A stretch of DNA of 64,000 bases from Corynebacterium tuberculostearicum SK141 (GTDB lineage Bacteria; Actinomycetota; Actinomycetes; Mycobacteriales; Mycobacteriaceae). The notes beneath the pieces are model-generated. The model had not been told where the DNA came from, made no database searches, and worked only from the letters and a program-made list of their open reading frames with translations. Within the stretch, counting starts at the first letter, position 1. Each line of letters opens with the position of its first letter. Shown here one piece after another: positions 47,707-57,032 of the stretch. Location of the stretch: assembly GCF_000175635.1 (NCBI RefSeq), contig NZ_ACVP01000023.1, positions 186,001-250,000 on the forward strand. The letters run 5' to 3'. The position numbers and the translations under genes are program-made.

Positions 47707-48665
47707 TGGATAGCGGCCACCAATTCCCTAATAATCTTTTCCGGAGCCCCGTGGGCGGTATAACCTGCGGCCGGTACATGCCCGCCGCCGCCGAAGGTAA
47801 GCGCTACCGAAGAACAATCAATGCGAGAAGAACGCAAAGAAACCGCCCACACCTCCGGAGCTTGTTCCTTAAACACTACGCCGACGGTGGTTCCTTCAAG
47901 CGCGCGAACGAACTCCACTAGTGATTCGACAGCCGAATCGGAGTGTCCCTGGATATCTTCCAGCCGCGCGACGAGAATGCCTAGGGTGTGCTCCCCTGCT
48001 TCTTCGAGGCGCAAACCGGCCAATACCCTACCGATCATCTGAAGATCGTCCGGAGTGGTGGAATCTAAAAGGTCAGCTGCGATCTGCTTGGTATCGAGAT
48101 CGTAGTGCATGAGGCGGGTGGCAATATCGTGCATAGCCGGCCTACCCCAGCGGAAACTGCCAGTATCGGTCATCAAGCCGGCATATAAGCAGTGCGCAAT
48201 ATGCCGGTCAATCTGAATCTCCAGTGAATCCAGGATTCTCAGCAACACCACGGTGGTGGATTCACATTCAGTGTCCACCACATTGATGGCACCAAACCCT
48301 GGGTTAGAAGAATGATGGTCAATGCACAGAACCCGGCCCTGCTTGGCTAGCTGATCAATCCGATCCGCAAAGAACCCCGTTCGGTCCAAAGAACCACAAT
48401 CAACGGTGACGTAGAGGTCATAGCTTTCCGGCAGCTTAAGGCTAGTGGTGACGTCGTCGGCGGCAGGAATGGTGTAAAGGTTACGGGAAATTTCCCGCTC
48501 CTGGCCCACAACGGCACACACGTCTTTGCCCCGTTGGCGCAGCGCGAGCAGCAACGCCGCAGCAGAGCCGATGGCATCGGCATCCGGCCGCAGGTGCGTC
48601 ACAATGCAGATGCTGTGAGCATCGTGCAAAGCGGCAACTGCCGGCTCATATTGCTTCTTGGTCAC
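47703..48665 (-). CDS. DHH/DHHA1-family phosphoesterase (NrnA-like)
   Basis: A 320-residue enzyme with the DHH motifs: VTHLRPDADAIGSAAAL, VTVDCGSLDRTG, LCIDHHSSNPGFG and MTDTGSFRWG. The C-terminal DHHA1 domain has FGGGGHVPAAGY. Relatives hydrolyse nanoRNAs, pAp or cyclic dinucleotides; the M. tuberculosis homologue Rv2837c degrades c-di-AMP and nanoRNA. It starts with GTG immediately after the rbfA stop, so it is cotranscribed with rbfA. Confidence 0.93.
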   Translation of the reverse strand: MTKKQYEPAVAALHDAHSICIVTHLRPDADAIGSAAALLLALRQRGKDVCAVVGQEREISRNLYTIPAADDVTTSLKLPESYDLYVTVDCGSLDRTGFFADRIDQLAKQGRVLCIDHHSSNPGFGAINVVDTECESTTVVLLRILDSLEIQIDRHIAHCLYAGLMTDTGSFRWGRPAMHDIATRLMHYDLDTKQIAADLLDSTTPDDLQMIGRVLAGLRLEEAGEHTLGILVARLEDIQGHSDSAVESLVEFVRALEGTTVGVVFKEQAPEVWAVSLRSSRIDCSSVALTFGGGGHVPAAGYTAHGAPEKIIRELVAAIQ

Positions 48666-49109
48666 TTAAGCCTCGTCTTCATCGGAGGTCTTATACGGGT
48701 TCGCATCCCCTGCCGGCTGGGCGTTTTCCTTCAGCTTTCCCAGTTCTTCATCGCGGGCGCGAGCACGGGCCAGAAGTTCTTCCATATGAGCAGAGGCCTC
48801 CGGAACGGTATCGACCTCGAAGGTTAGCGTCGGGGTAAACCGCACCGAGAGTTGATCGCCCACAATCTTGCGCAGCTGACCTTTAGCGCGCTTGAGGGCT
48901 TCTTCTGCTTGTGCGAAGTCTGGCTCGGAGTCAATGTCTTTTCCGCGCACGGTATAAAAAACGGTGGCATCGTGCAGGTCGCCCGTCACTCGAGTATCTG
49001 TGATGGTCACCAACTCGAGGCGGCGATCCTTGATCTCGCGTTCTATGGCACTCGCCACGATTTCCTTAATACGCTTGGCCATTCGTGCAGCACGCGCGTG
49101 GTCAACCAT
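48666..49109 (-). CDS. rbfA: Ribosome-binding factor A
   Basis: A 147-residue KH-type protein: [20 protein letters not shown], then [21 protein letters not shown] and [20 protein letters not shown], with an acidic tail (TSDEDEA). It matures the 5' end of 16S rRNA in 30S assembly. Normally rbfA follows infB directly; here about 1.4 kb of other sequence separates them, and no obvious terminator-free link remains, so rbfA needs its own promoter. Confidence 0.95.
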   Translation of the reverse strand: MVDHARAARMAKRIKEIVASAIEREIKDRRLELVTITDTRVTGDLHDATVFYTVRGKDIDSEPDFAQAEEALKRAKGQLRKIVGDQLSVRFTPTLTFEVDTVPEASAHMEELLARARARDEELGKLKENAQPAGDANPYKTSDEDEA

Positions 49110-49138
49110 GGTGCAACTCCCTCTCCGTCGAACTATCG

Positions 49139-49178
49139 ATCTCTACCAAGATCTATAAATCTCTACCAAGATCTATAA
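49139..49178. repeat. Tandem 20-bp repeat upstream of rbfA
   Basis: ATCTCTACCAAGATCTATAA occurs twice head to tail without mismatch, ending 30-70 bases from the rbfA start. Each copy contains the palindrome AGATCT. It could be a regulator site or a scar from the insertion of the neighbouring island. Confidence 0.8.
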
Positions 49179-49299
49179 AATTGTGTCCATCTTACATTAC
49201 TCCGCATGCATGTCCTGTGGCAGAAAATTAACTGCACATGAAGGCAATTCTGAGGATCTCGAACATGCAATAAAACCATATATATATCTTATGGACCCC

Positions 49300-49328
49300 T
49301 TGAATTAAAACGTTTCCGAAACTATGGT
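49300..49328 (+). promoter_or_regulatory. Promoter of the accessory island with operator-like palindrome
   Basis: TTGAAT (49300-49305) and TATGGT (49323-49328) are 17 bases apart. GTTTCCGAAAC (49312-49322), a perfect 5-1-5 palindrome, sits in the spacer next to the -10. It lies 40 bases upstream of the first island frame. Confidence 0.6.
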
Positions 49329-49368
49329 CAAAAGTGTTTCACCCCACCACGAGCCTGAATGGAGAAAC

Positions 49369-49751
49369 GTGAAACCTTATAAAATAGCCCATCGATCACT
49401 ACCGCCGCTTGTATCCTCGGCGGCTTTGCAGTCCCTCCAGCCTCTGCCACAAATGAAACGCTTAACGATCCCCCTCAATTCGTCATTCTCAATGTAGATT
49501 CTGACGGCGCCCCAAGCCTGCAACCATATTCCACAGGGGAAAGAAGCCCGGGAGATCCTGTTCCTGCTTGCATTCATTCTGAGAAGGAAAAGGGCGCAAT
49601 TCAAGTCTATAACGATTGCGATTTTGATATGAACGTCAAAGTAATCGTTGCATTTGATTTCGACACACAATGCCTGTTGGTAAAAGCACATTCGCGGAGG
49701 AACTTTGAATGGTCTCCGACAAAGCGAATGGACGGTATTCAAGAATGCTAG
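49369..49751 (+). pseudogene. Secreted small protein, frameshifted in the signal peptide
   Basis: GTG 49369 follows GGAG and encodes VKPYKIAHRS, a positively charged start. From 49395 a different frame continues ITTAACILGGFAVPPASA, a hydrophobic core plus signal-peptidase site, then about 100 residues with three cysteines, ending DGIQEC at 49751. That frame has a TAA upstream and no start codon, so one base (probably an A near 49398) seems to be missing. The mature part, with segments such as QFVILNVDSDGAPSLQPYST and DCDFDMNVKVIVAFDFD, matches no family I know. Confidence 0.65.
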
Positions 49752-49987
49752 ATACACGCAGCAGAATGAGGACCCTAATCATCGCGATTGTATCAGCATT
49801 TTCCCTCCTTCTTTCCTCAAATATTGCCACCGCCGACATCGGAAACTTCCTTTATGACACAAAAGATCAGTGTGAAAGATCGCTGAAGGAGTTACGTAAA
49901 GACCCAGCGACAGCTAATTGGGCGAGAAGAGCAAGTTGCAATTACGAAAGCAACTGGGGAAACGGAGTATGGCATCTAAGGACCTAG
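49745..49987 (+). CDS. Small secreted hypothetical protein
   Basis: An 80-residue protein. After a basic start (MLDTRSRMRT), LIIAIVSAFSLLLSSNIATADI forms a signal peptide with cleavage near ATA. The mature ~50 residues have two cysteines (DQCERSLKEL and RASCNYESNWG), perhaps one disulphide, and end GVWHLRT. The ATG lies inside the stop of the preceding frame (ATGCTAG), so the two were translationally coupled; ATG 49766 is an alternative start. No family is recognised; it is not a lactococcin-972 type bacteriocin by its motifs. Confidence 0.65.
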   Translation: MLDTRSRMRTLIIAIVSAFSLLLSSNIATADIGNFLYDTKDQCERSLKELRKDPATANWARRASCNYESNWGNGVWHLRT

Positions 49988-49990
49988 GAT

Positions 49991-50431
49991 TTGCAAGACC
50001 AAAACCAATCTAAGCCAGAAACAGCGAGCGTCACGCCCCAGCCTTTAAATGAGTTTCACGCCGATGCTCCGAACAAAGCAGCAAGCTGCCTCGAAAGGGC
50101 TAAACTCACGCAAGAGTGGCTAAACGATCAAGAACAGATTAGTGAAGTGGTTCTGCACAGGTTGCTCACTTCCAGCACAAAAGCCGAAGAAGGAAGAATA
50201 GGAATCACCTACGTTTTGGGCCAATGGCTACTTTCGAAACGCACTGGAACGTGGTCGGACTTGGCCCACGGCGAGGCTACGGAAAATAGTATCGGCCTTC
50301 GGTTCAACGATGGCAACAAGGAAATGCTCCCACTTGAGGACTGGGTATTCGACCTGCTTGGTCAGCCCCAAATCAAGGCCGAAAAATTTCTTGCATTCCT
50401 CAACTTCTCTGCTAAACAAGGCACGCATTAG
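49991..50431 (+). CDS. Hypothetical cytoplasmic protein of the accessory island
   Basis: A 146-residue soluble protein beginning at TTG three bases after the previous stop. It is acidic and mostly helical (ERAKLTQEWLNDQEQISEVV), then contains GIGITYVLGQWLLSKRTGTW-like and LPLEDWVFDLLGQPQIKAEKF segments. No signal peptide or known domain is seen. Codon and base composition are more AT-rich than the neighbouring housekeeping genes. Tight spacing to two secreted-protein genes suggests a shared role, not identified. Confidence 0.6.
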   Translation: MQDQNQSKPETASVTPQPLNEFHADAPNKAASCLERAKLTQEWLNDQEQISEVVLHRLLTSSTKAEEGRIGITYVLGQWLLSKRTGTWSDLAHGEATENSIGLRFNDGNKEMLPLEDWVFDLLGQPQIKAEKFLAFLNFSAKQGTH

Positions 50432-50493
50432 CAAACCCAACTTGTCGTAAACCTGTCTAGATAGTTTAAATACTAAAGTTCAGCAGAAGCTGC

Positions 50494-50546
50494 AAATAAA
50501 ATCGCCAGGGCTTCCCCAATCGGGGAAACACCTGGCGATTTTATTT
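50494..50546. terminator. Bidirectional terminator between island and infB
   Basis: AAATAAAATCGCCAGG (50494-50509) pairs with CCTGGCGATTTTATTT (50531-50546). An inner TTCCCC/GGGGAA stem caps it. The A/T ends supply U-runs on both strands. It ends the infB operon and the convergent island operon. Confidence 0.9.
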
Positions 50547-50560
50547 ACGCCGCTTGCGGA

Positions 50561-53392
50561 CTAGGTACGCGGAACCTCGACCTCTTCGTAGGCCTGAATG
50601 ATGTCGCCTACCTGGATATCCGGGTAAGAGAGCACCATACCGCACTCGTAGCCGGCCTTGATCTCGGTTGCATCGTCCTTTTCGTGACGCAGAGACTCAA
50701 TCTTGGCGTCGGCAGTGATGACGTTGTTATCGCGCAGCAGGCGAACCTTGCCGTTGCGGACAACCTTGCCCTCGGTAACCATGCAGCCGGCGATGGTACC
50801 CACCGCGGAGGACTTGAACAGGGCGCGGATTTCGGCCGCACCGGTGTCGCGTTCCTCGTAAATCGGCTTGAGCATGCCCTTGAGCGCAGCCTCGACCTCT
50901 TCGATGGCCTTGTAGATGATCGTGTAGTAACGAATATCCACGCCCTCTTGGGTGGCCATCTCCGTCGCCTTGCCTTCTGCACGGGTGTTGAAGGCAATGA
51001 TGACGGCGTCGGAAGCCGCTGCGAGAGAGACGTTGGTCTCGGTCACAGCGCCCACACCACGGTCGATGATGTTGAGCTCGACTTCGTCCTCGGTCTTGAT
51101 ATCCAGCAGGGCATCTTCCAGTGCCTCGACGGAACCGGCGTTGTCGCCCTTGAGGATGAGGTTGAGGGTCGAAGTCTCCTGCAATACCTTGTCCAGATCC
51201 TCAAGGGAGACGCGCTTGCGCTGCTTGGCCTGTAGGGCAGAGCGCTTGCGAGCATCACGCTGGTTAGCAATCTGGCGGGCAACGCGGTCATCTTCCACCA
51301 CGAGCAGGTTATCGCCTGCACCCGGCACACCGGACAGACCCTGGACCTGCACCGGACGGGATGGACCAGCCTCTTCGACATCTTCGCCGAACTCATCGAG
51401 CATGCGGCGGACACGACCGTGCGCGTCACCGACGACGATGGAGTCACCCACGTGCAAGGTACCGCGCTGAACGATGACCGTTGCCACCGGACCACGGCCG
51501 CGATCCAGGTGCGACTCAATGGCCACGCCCTGTGCGTCCATGTCTGGGTTAGCGGTCAGCTCCAAGGCGGCATCCGCGGTCAGGATGACCGACTCAAGCA
51601 ACTGGTCAATGTTCTGGCCCTGCTTCGCGGAGATATCCACGAACATGGTGTCGCCGCCGTACTCTTCCGGAACCAGGCCGTACTCGGTGAGCTGGCCACG
51701 GATCTTATCCGGCTGAGCCTCCGGCTTATCCACCTTGTTCACGGCCACGACGACCGGAATATCGGCAGCCTTGGCGTGGTTGATGGCCTCCACAGTCTGC
51801 GGCATGACGCCGTCATCGGCGGCAACCACGAGGATGGCCAAGTCGGTGGACTTAGCACCACGAGCACGCATGGCGGTAAAGGCCTCGTGACCCGGGGTAT
51901 CCAGGAAGGTAATGGTGCGCTCGCCGTCCACGTCCACCGTGGTCTGGTAGGCACCAATGCCCTGGGTGATGCCGCCTTCCTCGTGGGCGCCCTCGTTGGT
52001 CTTACGGATGGCGTCCAACAGGCGGGTCTTACCGTGGTCAACGTGACCCATGACGGAGACGACTGGAGGACGATTCTCCAGCGCTTCCTCGCCGCCTTCG
52101 TCCTCACCGAACTGCAGGTCGAAGGACTCGAGCAGCTCGCGGTCCTCGTCCTCAGGGGAGACGACCTCGACGTTGTAATTGATCTCGGAGCCGAGCAGCT
52201 GCAGCGTATCTTCCGATACGGAAGCGGTTGCCGTCACCATTTCACCGAGGTTGAACAGTGCCTGTACCAGTGCTGCTGGATCCGCGCCGATCTTCTCGGC
52301 GAAGTCAGACAGGGATGCACCGCGACGCAGGCGGACGGTCTGGCCCTTGCCGTCTGGCAAGCGCACGCCGCCTACGACGTGCTTCTGCTGCTCCTCGTAC
52401 TCATGGCGCTTCTGACGCTTGGACTTCTTGCCCTTGCGTGGAGCGCCACCTGGGCGGCCGAATGCACCTGCGGTGCCACCGCGACGTCCGCCGCGTCCGC
52501 CTCCGCGGAAACCGCCTGGACGACCGCCACCTGGGCCACCGTGACCCGGTCCGCCGTGACCGCCGCGACCGCGGCCGCCGCGTCCACCGCCGCTCGGTGC
52601 CTTAGACGGCATCGACGCAGGGTTCGGGTGGGACGGCATCATGGCCGGGGATGGACGGCGACCGCCGCCACCCTGGTTATTGCCGCCCTGACGGTTATTT
52701 CCGCCCTCGTTCTGGCCACCGCGCTTGCCGCGGTTATCGCCGGGCTTATTGCCGCCACGCTGGCCCTTGGAGCCGCCTGGGCGAGGGCCCGGACGGTTGT
52801 CGCCGCCACCCGTGGAGAACGGGTTATTAGCTACACGACGGGAGCCGCCTGGCTTCGGCATAGGACGAGGCATGGAATTGCCTGGGGTCGGACGCTCGCC
52901 CGACTTCTTGCCGCCAGCCTGACCTGGCTTCGGTGCGCCCTGGCCGGGCTTCGGTGCGGCAGCCTTAGCACCAGGCTTCGGGGCCTGTGCGCCCGGCTTC
53001 GGGGCAGCTGGCTTTGCGCCGGGCTTAGCAGCACCCTGACCTGGCTTCGGTGCGCCCTGGCCTGGCTTCGGGGCGGCGGCCTTCGCGCCTGGCTTTGGCG
53101 CCTCTGCGCCCGGCTTCGGGGCAGCAGACTTCGCGCCCGGCTTAGGGGCGCTCGCCTTTGCGGTGCTCTTAGCGGCACCCTTGGCAGGCTTATTGTCTTG
53201 CTTTTTCTCGGCGGCGTCATCGCCGCCGGACTGTGCTTCATAATGTGCTCGCATCTTCTTAACCACCGGCGGTTCGATGGTGGAAGAAGCAGTCTTTACA
53301 AACTCACCCTGTTCCTTCAGGGTGGCGAGCAGTTCCTTGCTGGTTACTCCGAGCTGCTTTGCGAGCTCGTGAACACGTAGCTTTCCGGGCAC
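50561..53392 (-). CDS. infB: Translation initiation factor IF-2
   Basis: A 943-residue IF-2. A short N-terminal helical subdomain ([20 protein letters not shown]) is followed by a very long low-complexity linker: Ala/Pro/Lys/Gly repeats of the APKPGQG and PKPGAKA type (about residues 75-170), then Gly/Arg/Asn-rich stretches to about 320. The GTPase domain has [22 protein letters not shown] and NKVDKPEA. Domains II-IV follow. It places fMet-tRNA on the 30S subunit. The linker length and Gly/Arg content are typical for actinobacteria. Confidence 0.97.
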   Translation of the reverse strand: MPGKLRVHELAKQLGVTSKELLATLKEQGEFVKTASSTIEPPVVKKMRAHYEAQSGGDDAAEKKQDNKPAKGAAKSTAKASAPKPGAKSAAPKPGAEAPKPGAKAAAPKPGQGAPKPGQGAAKPGAKPAAPKPGAQAPKPGAKAAAPKPGQGAPKPGQAGGKKSGERPTPGNSMPRPMPKPGGSRRVANNPFSTGGGDNRPGPRPGGSKGQRGGNKPGDNRGKRGGQNEGGNNRQGGNNQGGGGRRPSPAMMPSHPNPASMPSKAPSGGGRGGRGRGGHGGPGHGGPGGGRPGGFRGGGRGGRRGGTAGAFGRPGGAPRKGKKSKRQKRHEYEEQQKHVVGGVRLPDGKGQTVRLRRGASLSDFAEKIGADPAALVQALFNLGEMVTATASVSEDTLQLLGSEINYNVEVVSPEDEDRELLESFDLQFGEDEGGEEALENRPPVVSVMGHVDHGKTRLLDAIRKTNEGAHEEGGITQGIGAYQTTVDVDGERTITFLDTPGHEAFTAMRARGAKSTDLAILVVAADDGVMPQTVEAINHAKAADIPVVVAVNKVDKPEAQPDKIRGQLTEYGLVPEEYGGDTMFVDISAKQGQNIDQLLESVILTADAALELTANPDMDAQGVAIESHLDRGRGPVATVIVQRGTLHVGDSIVVGDAHGRVRRMLDEFGEDVEEAGPSRPVQVQGLSGVPGAGDNLLVVEDDRVARQIANQRDARKRSALQAKQRKRVSLEDLDKVLQETSTLNLILKGDNAGSVEALEDALLDIKTEDEVELNIIDRGVGAVTETNVSLAAASDAVIIAFNTRAEGKATEMATQEGVDIRYYTIIYKAIEEVEAALKGMLKPIYEERDTGAAEIRALFKSSAVGTIAGCMVTEGKVVRNGKVRLLRDNNVITADAKIESLRHEKDDATEIKAGYECGMVLSYPDIQVGDIIQAYEEVEVPRT

Positions 53393-53498
53393 TTGTCTCC
53401 TCTTGGTATCGGCTAGGAGTCAAGGCCGCGGAAACTGGCCTGACCCCTAGTTAGGTGTGTAGGACTTTCATCGCTGATGCTTCATCGTTGTGCGCTCA

Positions 53499-53846
53499 TC
53501 AGTGTTCGGTCTTCCTTTGTAACTCTGGTTCGTACGAATCTAACGCGGCATTGTCCGCGCTAGGTACCTGTCCGCTATGCGCTTCCAAGTACTGCCGTAC
53601 CTGACCTGTGTCCACGGGTGCGGACGTGCGAAGCGCGCGCTTGAAGGCGCGTTTGCGCTCCGCCAGCTCGAGTGCAGAAAGTGTGGGGCTAATCCACGCC
53701 CCGCGGCCGGGAAGCCGGCGGTGTGGATCTGCTACCAGACGGCGGCCGTGCGGATCATCGTGGTCGATGACCACCCGTAGCAAGTCCGTATCTGGCAGGC
53801 GGCGGCGAGTAGCGATGCAGGTCCGGAGTCTTTGCCTCTCAGACAT
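53499..53846 (-). CDS. YlxR-family RNA-binding protein
   Basis: A 115-residue basic protein with the YlxR (DUF448) patterns RTCIATRRRLPDTDLLRVV and DPHRRLPGRGAWI. YlxR sits between nusA and infB in most Gram-positive bacteria, as here, and binds RNA or the RNase P protein subunit. Its start GTG/ATG at 53846 is within a short leader after nusA. Confidence 0.9.
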   Translation of the reverse strand: MSERQRLRTCIATRRRLPDTDLLRVVIDHDDPHGRRLVADPHRRLPGRGAWISPTLSALELAERKRAFKRALRTSAPVDTGQVRQYLEAHSGQVPSADNAALDSYEPELQRKTEH

Positions 53847-53930
53847 TCATCTCCTTACTTTTCGCGTCGCCAATATGCCCCAATCTGCAACTGGGCCGTT
53901 TACTAGCCTACGCTACAAAAGCGCAGATCC

Positions 53931-54947
53931 TTAATTAGCGTCAGCGTCCGAGTGAATATCGATCTTCCAACCGGTCAAACGGGCAGCAAGACGGGCATTC
54001 TGGCCCTCTTTACCAATAGCCAGGGACAGCTGGTAATCCGGCACCACCACGCGTGCGATCTGCGCCTCGTTGTCCACAACGGTAACCTTGACCACCTTCG
54101 AGGGGGCCAAGGCATTGCCTACGTAGACCGTGGGATCCTCGCTGAAGTCGATGATGTCAATCTTTTCACCGCCGAGCTGGCGCATGATGTTGTTGACGCG
54201 CTGACCGCGCGGGCCAATGCAGGCTCCCTTTGCGTTCAGGCCCTTGGCATGGCCCACAACGGCCACCTTGGAACGGTGGCCTGCCTCGCGGGCAATGGCA
54301 ATCATTTCTACGCTGCCATCGGCAACTTCTGGAACTTCAAGCTCAAAAAGGCCACGCACCAGCTCCGGATGAGTGCGAGAGAGATTGATCTGTACCTGGG
54401 CGCCATTGCGATTAACGCCTACGACATAGGCCTTAATGCGGTCACCGTGCTCGAGCTTTTCACCCGGAATCTGCTCGGCCGGCAGCAAGATGCCGTCCTG
54501 GGACTCCAGCTCAGAGCCCAGCTGGACCACGACGATTCCGCGGGCATTAGCGCGCGCATCGCGCTGGACGATGCCGCTGACAACGCGGCCGGTGAGCTCC
54601 GAGTAGGAATCATAGGTACGCTCTGCCTCGGCCTCGCGCAGCTTGCGCAGGATGGCCTCGCGCACGGCCTGTGCGCCCACGCGTCCAAAGTTTTCCGGGG
54701 TGTCATCGTATTCGGTGGTTACTTCCCCAGTTTCTGGGTCGCGCTCCGAGACAATGACGCTGACCGCACCGGTGGTGGCGTCGATATCGACGCGGGACTT
54801 GGCGCCTTCTACCTTGCCGCCAGCATTAGACTCGCGGTAATCCAGGTAGGAATACAACAAGGCACCCGCAATCGCTTCCAGCAAGTCCTTTACGGGGACG
54901 TTGCGCTCGGACTCGATGGTACGAAGTGCCTGTAGATCAATATTCAC
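53931..54947 (-). CDS. nusA: Transcription elongation factor NusA
   Basis: A 338-residue NusA with N-terminal RNA-polymerase-binding domain (IDLQALRTIESERNVPVKDL), S1 domain, and two KH domains (GACIGPRGQRVNNIMRQLGG and LSLAIGKEGQNARLAARLTG). It lacks the C-terminal acidic repeats of enterobacterial NusA, as normal for actinobacteria. It starts with GTG, with AGAGGA eight bases upstream, and follows rimP by about 23 bases. Confidence 0.96.
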   Translation of the reverse strand: MNIDLQALRTIESERNVPVKDLLEAIAGALLYSYLDYRESNAGGKVEGAKSRVDIDATTGAVSVIVSERDPETGEVTTEYDDTPENFGRVGAQAVREAILRKLREAEAERTYDSYSELTGRVVSGIVQRDARANARGIVVVQLGSELESQDGILLPAEQIPGEKLEHGDRIKAYVVGVNRNGAQVQINLSRTHPELVRGLFELEVPEVADGSVEMIAIAREAGHRSKVAVVGHAKGLNAKGACIGPRGQRVNNIMRQLGGEKIDIIDFSEDPTVYVGNALAPSKVVKVTVVDNEAQIARVVVPDYQLSLAIGKEGQNARLAARLTGWKIDIHSDADAN

Positions 54948-54970
54948 TTGTCATTCCTCTCGGTTGCCGG

Positions 54971-55510
54971 TTAATTCTCGGCTTCTTCAAACGTCTTGCG
55001 CACTGCCTCTAACTCCTGTTCGGACGGCTGTGCAAACTCAATTTCTACCACTGCCCGGGCAATGTTTTCCAATCGTTCGGCGCGCGCCTGCACGTCCTTT
55101 TTGCTTGCCGTGATGAGGATTACGGCATCGGCGGCGTCGTTAAGCGCGCCAATGCGCGCCGATTGAGTCTTGCCATCGCCAAGGTCGAAGGAGACCTTGC
55201 GTCCCCGATTGCGACGCCAGTGGCGCGGGGCGGTGAGCGGCAGGTCCACACCGGGGGTGGAGACCTCCAAGGTATAGCCCGCACCGAAGTTCAGCTCTCC
55301 CTGCGCTTCCTTGTCATCAAAGAAGGCAGAAATCTCGTTGGATACTTCCTCCAACACATCGGAGCTAGGGCGCTTATCACCATCAATACGGATAATGACC
55401 TGGGATTTCTTTCCCGCCTTGGTGGTTTTAATGTCTTCTACGTCCAATCCCCGCTCAGCCAGTTTGGGTTGCAGGAGATCGGTCAATTGTTGTGCATCTG
55501 GGAAAGCCAT
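54971..55510 (-). CDS. rimP: Ribosome maturation factor RimP
   Basis: About 179 residues. LTDLLQPKLAERGLDVEDIK opens the RimP alpha/beta domain, then VIIRIDGD, YTLEVSTPGVDLPLTAPRHW and the C-terminal SH3-like domain. It assists 30S assembly. ATG 55510 has TAGGCT (55518-55523) seven bases upstream, so rimP-nusA-ylxR-infB may start as a leaderless mRNA. Longer in-frame starts lie across the divergent gene and are unlikely. Confidence 0.94.
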   Translation of the reverse strand: MAFPDAQQLTDLLQPKLAERGLDVEDIKTTKAGKKSQVIIRIDGDKRPSSDVLEEVSNEISAFFDDKEAQGELNFGAGYTLEVSTPGVDLPLTAPRHWRRNRGRKVSFDLGDGKTQSARIGALNDAADAVILITASKKDVQARAERLENIARAVVEIEFAQPSEQELEAVRKTFEEAEN

Positions 55511-55517
55511 GTGCACT

Positions 55518-55541
55518 AGCCTACGTGCTACGGGGTACAGT
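55518..55541. promoter_or_regulatory. Back-to-back leaderless promoters of rimP and the DUF4439 lipoprotein
   Basis: TAGGCT (55518-55523, reverse strand) is seven bases from the rimP ATG. TACAGT (55536-55541, forward strand) is seven bases from GTG 55549. The two -10 boxes are 12 bases apart in a 38-base intergenic region, so each -35 region must lie at or inside the opposite gene. Confidence 0.6.
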
Positions 55542-55548
55542 CTTTTGC

Positions 55549-56400
55549 GTGAACCGCCGACGTTTAGCTTTAGCCCTCGTAGCCACAACCGCCACCCTGC
55601 CCACCTTGGCTGGGTGCCAAGCGGTTGATTCCGTCGTCGACTACTTTGGCCCGCGGCCAGAAAGCAGGCTGCTGGCGCTTGCCGACGCCGCCGCCACCGA
55701 CGCCTTGTCCCTCAGCGGCGTCGACGACCATGCCGCAGGGCTGCGCAGCTCCCAGGCGGACGCCCTGTATGCCGAAATTACACGGCTATGCGGCACGGAT
55801 GATGCTGGCAATCCCCCACGCTCCTGCGAGGTAGAGCGCCCTACCGAAGCCAATCACGCCGCAGACTCTGGCGAAATTATGGAAAATGCCGCTTCTGCGA
55901 CGACAGAGGCGGCCGATGAAGTCACCGTTGAATCGCGCGTCCTAGTTACCGAGCAGGCCATCGCGCTCAATGCCTGGCTGCCTGGCGATGCCCCGGATAT
56001 CCCCGAGCTTTCCCAACCAGAGCAAAAAAGCGCTGCTGATCTCCTGAGCTGGGAGTATGAGCAGGTATTCGGTCTAGATTTCGCCCGCGCCTACGTTGGC
56101 CCCGAGCACGAGGACAAGGTGGATCATCGCCTAGCTGTTCATCATCGCCGCATCGACGCCCTCCAGGATGCACTAGCCCGCTACGGCAACATTCCGCAGC
56201 CAGAGTCGGCCTATACTTCCGGAGAGCAAGAACTGCCCCACGATTCTGCTTCCGCGCTGGCCTTTATCGATGGCCTTGCCGAACACGACGGCCGCAAGTG
56301 GTCCGCCGCCGCCACAGGTGCAGCGCAAGGAGAATCCCCGGATCAGGAATGGGTTACGTGGCTCATTGGCATCGCGGCGGAGTCCCACGGCATGCACTAG
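55549..56400 (+). CDS. Lipoprotein with DUF4439 (ferritin-like) domain
   Basis: About 283 residues. The signal peptide MNRRRLALALVATTATLPTL ends in lipobox LAGC (Cys23). A linker rich in Glu/Ala follows. The C-terminal DUF4439 domain (about residues 155-250) has helices with TEQAIALNAWL, LLSWEYEQVFGLDFARAYV, VDHRLAVHHRRIDALQDAL and PESAYTSG. The E, Y and H residues follow the ferritin-like pattern, but metal binding is unproven. GTG 55549 is fixed by the leaderless-type -10 box. Homologues (Rv2843/Rv2844 region) also sit beside rimP. Confidence 0.85.
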   Translation: MNRRRLALALVATTATLPTLAGCQAVDSVVDYFGPRPESRLLALADAAATDALSLSGVDDHAAGLRSSQADALYAEITRLCGTDDAGNPPRSCEVERPTEANHAADSGEIMENAASATTEAADEVTVESRVLVTEQAIALNAWLPGDAPDIPELSQPEQKSAADLLSWEYEQVFGLDFARAYVGPEHEDKVDHRLAVHHRRIDALQDALARYGNIPQPESAYTSGEQELPHDSASALAFIDGLAEHDGRKWSAAATGAAQGESPDQEWVTWLIGIAAESHGMH

Positions 56401-56526
56401 GCCACTGCCGCCCCGGCCAGCCCCCACCTGTCTATCCCCTGACAACGGGCCAGCGAAATGGCAGCAACCTCTACGGCCCTATGCATTGCTTCGGCTCCTC
56501 TAGCGTGCGTAGGTTGGTTCACCATG

Positions 56527-56550
56527 AGCTTGCAGGAGATTCCGCAAGCT
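56527..56550 (+). other. Hairpin in the rpf leader
   Basis: AGCTTGC (56527-56533) and GCAAGCT (56544-56550) form a perfect 7-bp stem whose loop contains AGGAG. It lies 33 bases before the rpf start, upstream of the true ribosome site AAGGAG. It may be a leader structure or an operator. Confidence 0.45.
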
Positions 56551-56552
56551 AA

Positions 56553-56912
<360 letters not shown>

Positions 56913-56935
56913 TTTTAGCTTCGGCATTTAACACG

Positions 56936-56992
56936 AAACCGGCCTCCTCCCCTTCCCGCTAAACCCCGCGGAGTAAGGGAGGAGGCCGGTTT
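56936..56992 (+). terminator. rpf terminator
   Basis: AAACCGGCCTCCTCCC (56936-56951) pairs with GGGAGGAGGCCGGTTT (56977-56992), followed by TGTGCTTG. The inner region can extend the stem. It lies 24 bases after the rpf stop and also faces the convergent DoxX-like gene. Confidence 0.85.
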
Positions 56993-57032
56993 TGTGCTTG
57001 ACCTAGCTGGCTAGCATGCAGCCAAGGCGGCT

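Noticed and set aside
49377..49757. 126-codon reverse-strand frame in the accessory island
   Set aside because: Opposite to the secreted-protein frame, which has a coherent signal peptide and coupling to the next gene; the reverse frame is Cys/Arg-rich without structure.
51419..53380. 653-codon forward-strand open frame opposite infB
   Set aside because: Antisense of the IF-2 repeats; its Leu/Arg/Trp-rich repeats merely mirror the Pro/Lys/Gly repeats of IF-2.
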